From positions 1-6,623 of the forward strand of contig CALYVE010000097.1 of NCBI GenBank assembly GCA_945492935.1: a DNA stretch of 6,623 nt. The letters run 5' to 3'. Positions 6,251 to 6,623 of this stretch are shown here, piece by piece; position 1 is the stretch's first letter; every line of letters starts with the position of its first letter. The notes below the pieces were generated by a model, which searched no databases, was not told the origin of the DNA, and worked only from the letters and a program-made list of their open reading frames with translations. The translations under genes were made by a program, and so were the position numbers. The DNA comes from an uncultured Lachnospiraceae bacterium. GTDB taxonomy: Bacteria; Bacillota; Clostridia; Lachnospirales; Lachnospiraceae.

Positions 6251-6588
6251 TGATAAACCACATTTGTTGAGTACATCGATGAATATTACAGAAGCCTGTA
6301 CGTTGAATTGCAAGCTTTGTTTTAAAGATGAATTACTTGAGACATTTTGTAAATGTTCTAAGATGAAAGTTATACACATGTAATCGTGCGGCCTTTCGTA
6401 TAACAGAGCATTTGATTCCCTCTACAGAGGATGATTATATCGATTTAATTGGCGAGGAGACCTCGGTGATTACAGACAAAATGAAACGTTTTTTGACGTC
6501 AAATTATACATGCTCTTGTGAGTATTGCGATGGTCTTAAGGAAGGCAGCAAAAAATATATAGCCGCGGAGCAGTTAGAAAGGGGATAA
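6234..6588 (+). pseudogene. Radical SAM protein remnant with internal deletions and frame break
   Basis: The ATG at 6234 overlaps the WbqC gene by 17 bases and opens a 49-codon frame ending at TAA 6381. Residues 17-29 read NITEACTLNCKLC, with Cys22, Cys26 and Cys29 forming the CX3CX2C motif that binds the 4Fe-4S cluster of radical SAM enzymes. Directly after it comes KDELLETFCKCSKMKVI, which resembles a segment normally much further into such proteins (after a 'TNGT' strand). A second frame, open from 6367 to TAA 6586, encodes 73 residues that look like the C-terminus of the same family: KLYTCNRAAFRITEHLIP, EDDYIDLIGEE, TCSCEYCDGLKEG and a terminal AAEQLERG. Most of the barrel is missing and the two ends are out of frame, so one gene appears to have lost two internal blocks. 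It is very unlikely to be an active enzyme. Operon position suggests it once modified the same glycan or a peptide substrate. Confidence 0.8.
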
Positions 6589-6590
6589 AT

Positions 6591-6623
6591 ATGGGAGCGA
6601 CAAATATTAATAGAACAGTGCTT
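6591..6623 (+). CDS. Start of a further operon gene, cut off by the window end
   Basis: ATG 6591 is preceded by AAGGGG (6579-6584) at 6 bases, two bases after the stop of the radical SAM remnant. Only 11 codons, MGATNINRTVL, are visible. The spacing and SD make a real gene likely and indicate that the operon continues past the broken gene. The fragment is too short to assign; it recalls the N-termini of some clostridial family 2 glycosyltransferases, which is no more than a guess. Confidence 0.6.
   Translation, partial: MGATNINRTVL

Noticed and set aside
6234..6383. The 49-codon frame as an intact small protein or peptide precursor
   Set aside because: It carries the radical SAM CX3CX2C motif and ends abruptly, and the matching C-terminus lies just downstream in another frame; a broken gene explains both better.
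1..6623. tRNA, rRNA, CRISPR array, riboswitch or insertion sequence
   Set aside because: Read for cloverleaf-like repeats, regularly spaced repeats, transposase motifs and long structured leaders; none seen.

Overview
The window looks like chromosome of a low-to-moderate GC, Gram-positive anaerobe of the Clostridia, most plausibly Lachnospiraceae (Butyrivibrio/Roseburia-like). This rests on codon and base composition, strong AGGAGG-type ribosome binding sites, a full-length Sua5 next to RpiB, and the style of the glycan genes. The assignment is by recognition only; no search was run.

Layout, left to right. (1) Bases 2-769 (+) hold the 3' part of a family 2 glycosyltransferase with a C-terminal TPR tail; its catalytic part lies outside the window. 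(2) Bases 801-850 form a 22-bp perfect hairpin with A/T tracts on both sides, a bidirectional terminator between convergent genes. (3) Bases 865-2450 (-) carry a housekeeping pair: sua5 (threonylcarbamoyl-AMP synthase, tRNA t6A synthesis), then rpiB (ribose-5-phosphate isomerase B). (4) Bases 2451-2586 are a divergent promoter region with extended -10 elements facing both ways; the sua5 side looks leaderless. (5) Bases 2587-6588 (+) are a tightly packed glycan-modification operon: a large methyltransferase-like/glycosyltransferase fusion, a DegT/DnrJ/EryC1 sugar aminotransferase, a WbqC-family protein, and the wreck of a radical SAM gene. (6) A further gene begins at 6591 and runs off the end.

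Working model (inference): the aminotransferase makes a 4-amino (or 3-amino) dideoxysugar nucleotide, the WbqC protein decorates it (possibly an amino-acyl or acyl transfer), and the fused glycosyltransferase attaches it to a surface glycan, flagellin or wall polymer. A radical SAM enzyme was once encoded as the fourth step. It keeps the CX3CX2C cluster motif and a Cys-rich C-terminus, but its middle is missing and its two ends are in different frames. Together with the TPR glycosyltransferase on the far side, this suggests the sua5-rpiB pair is embedded in a variable surface-glycan region.
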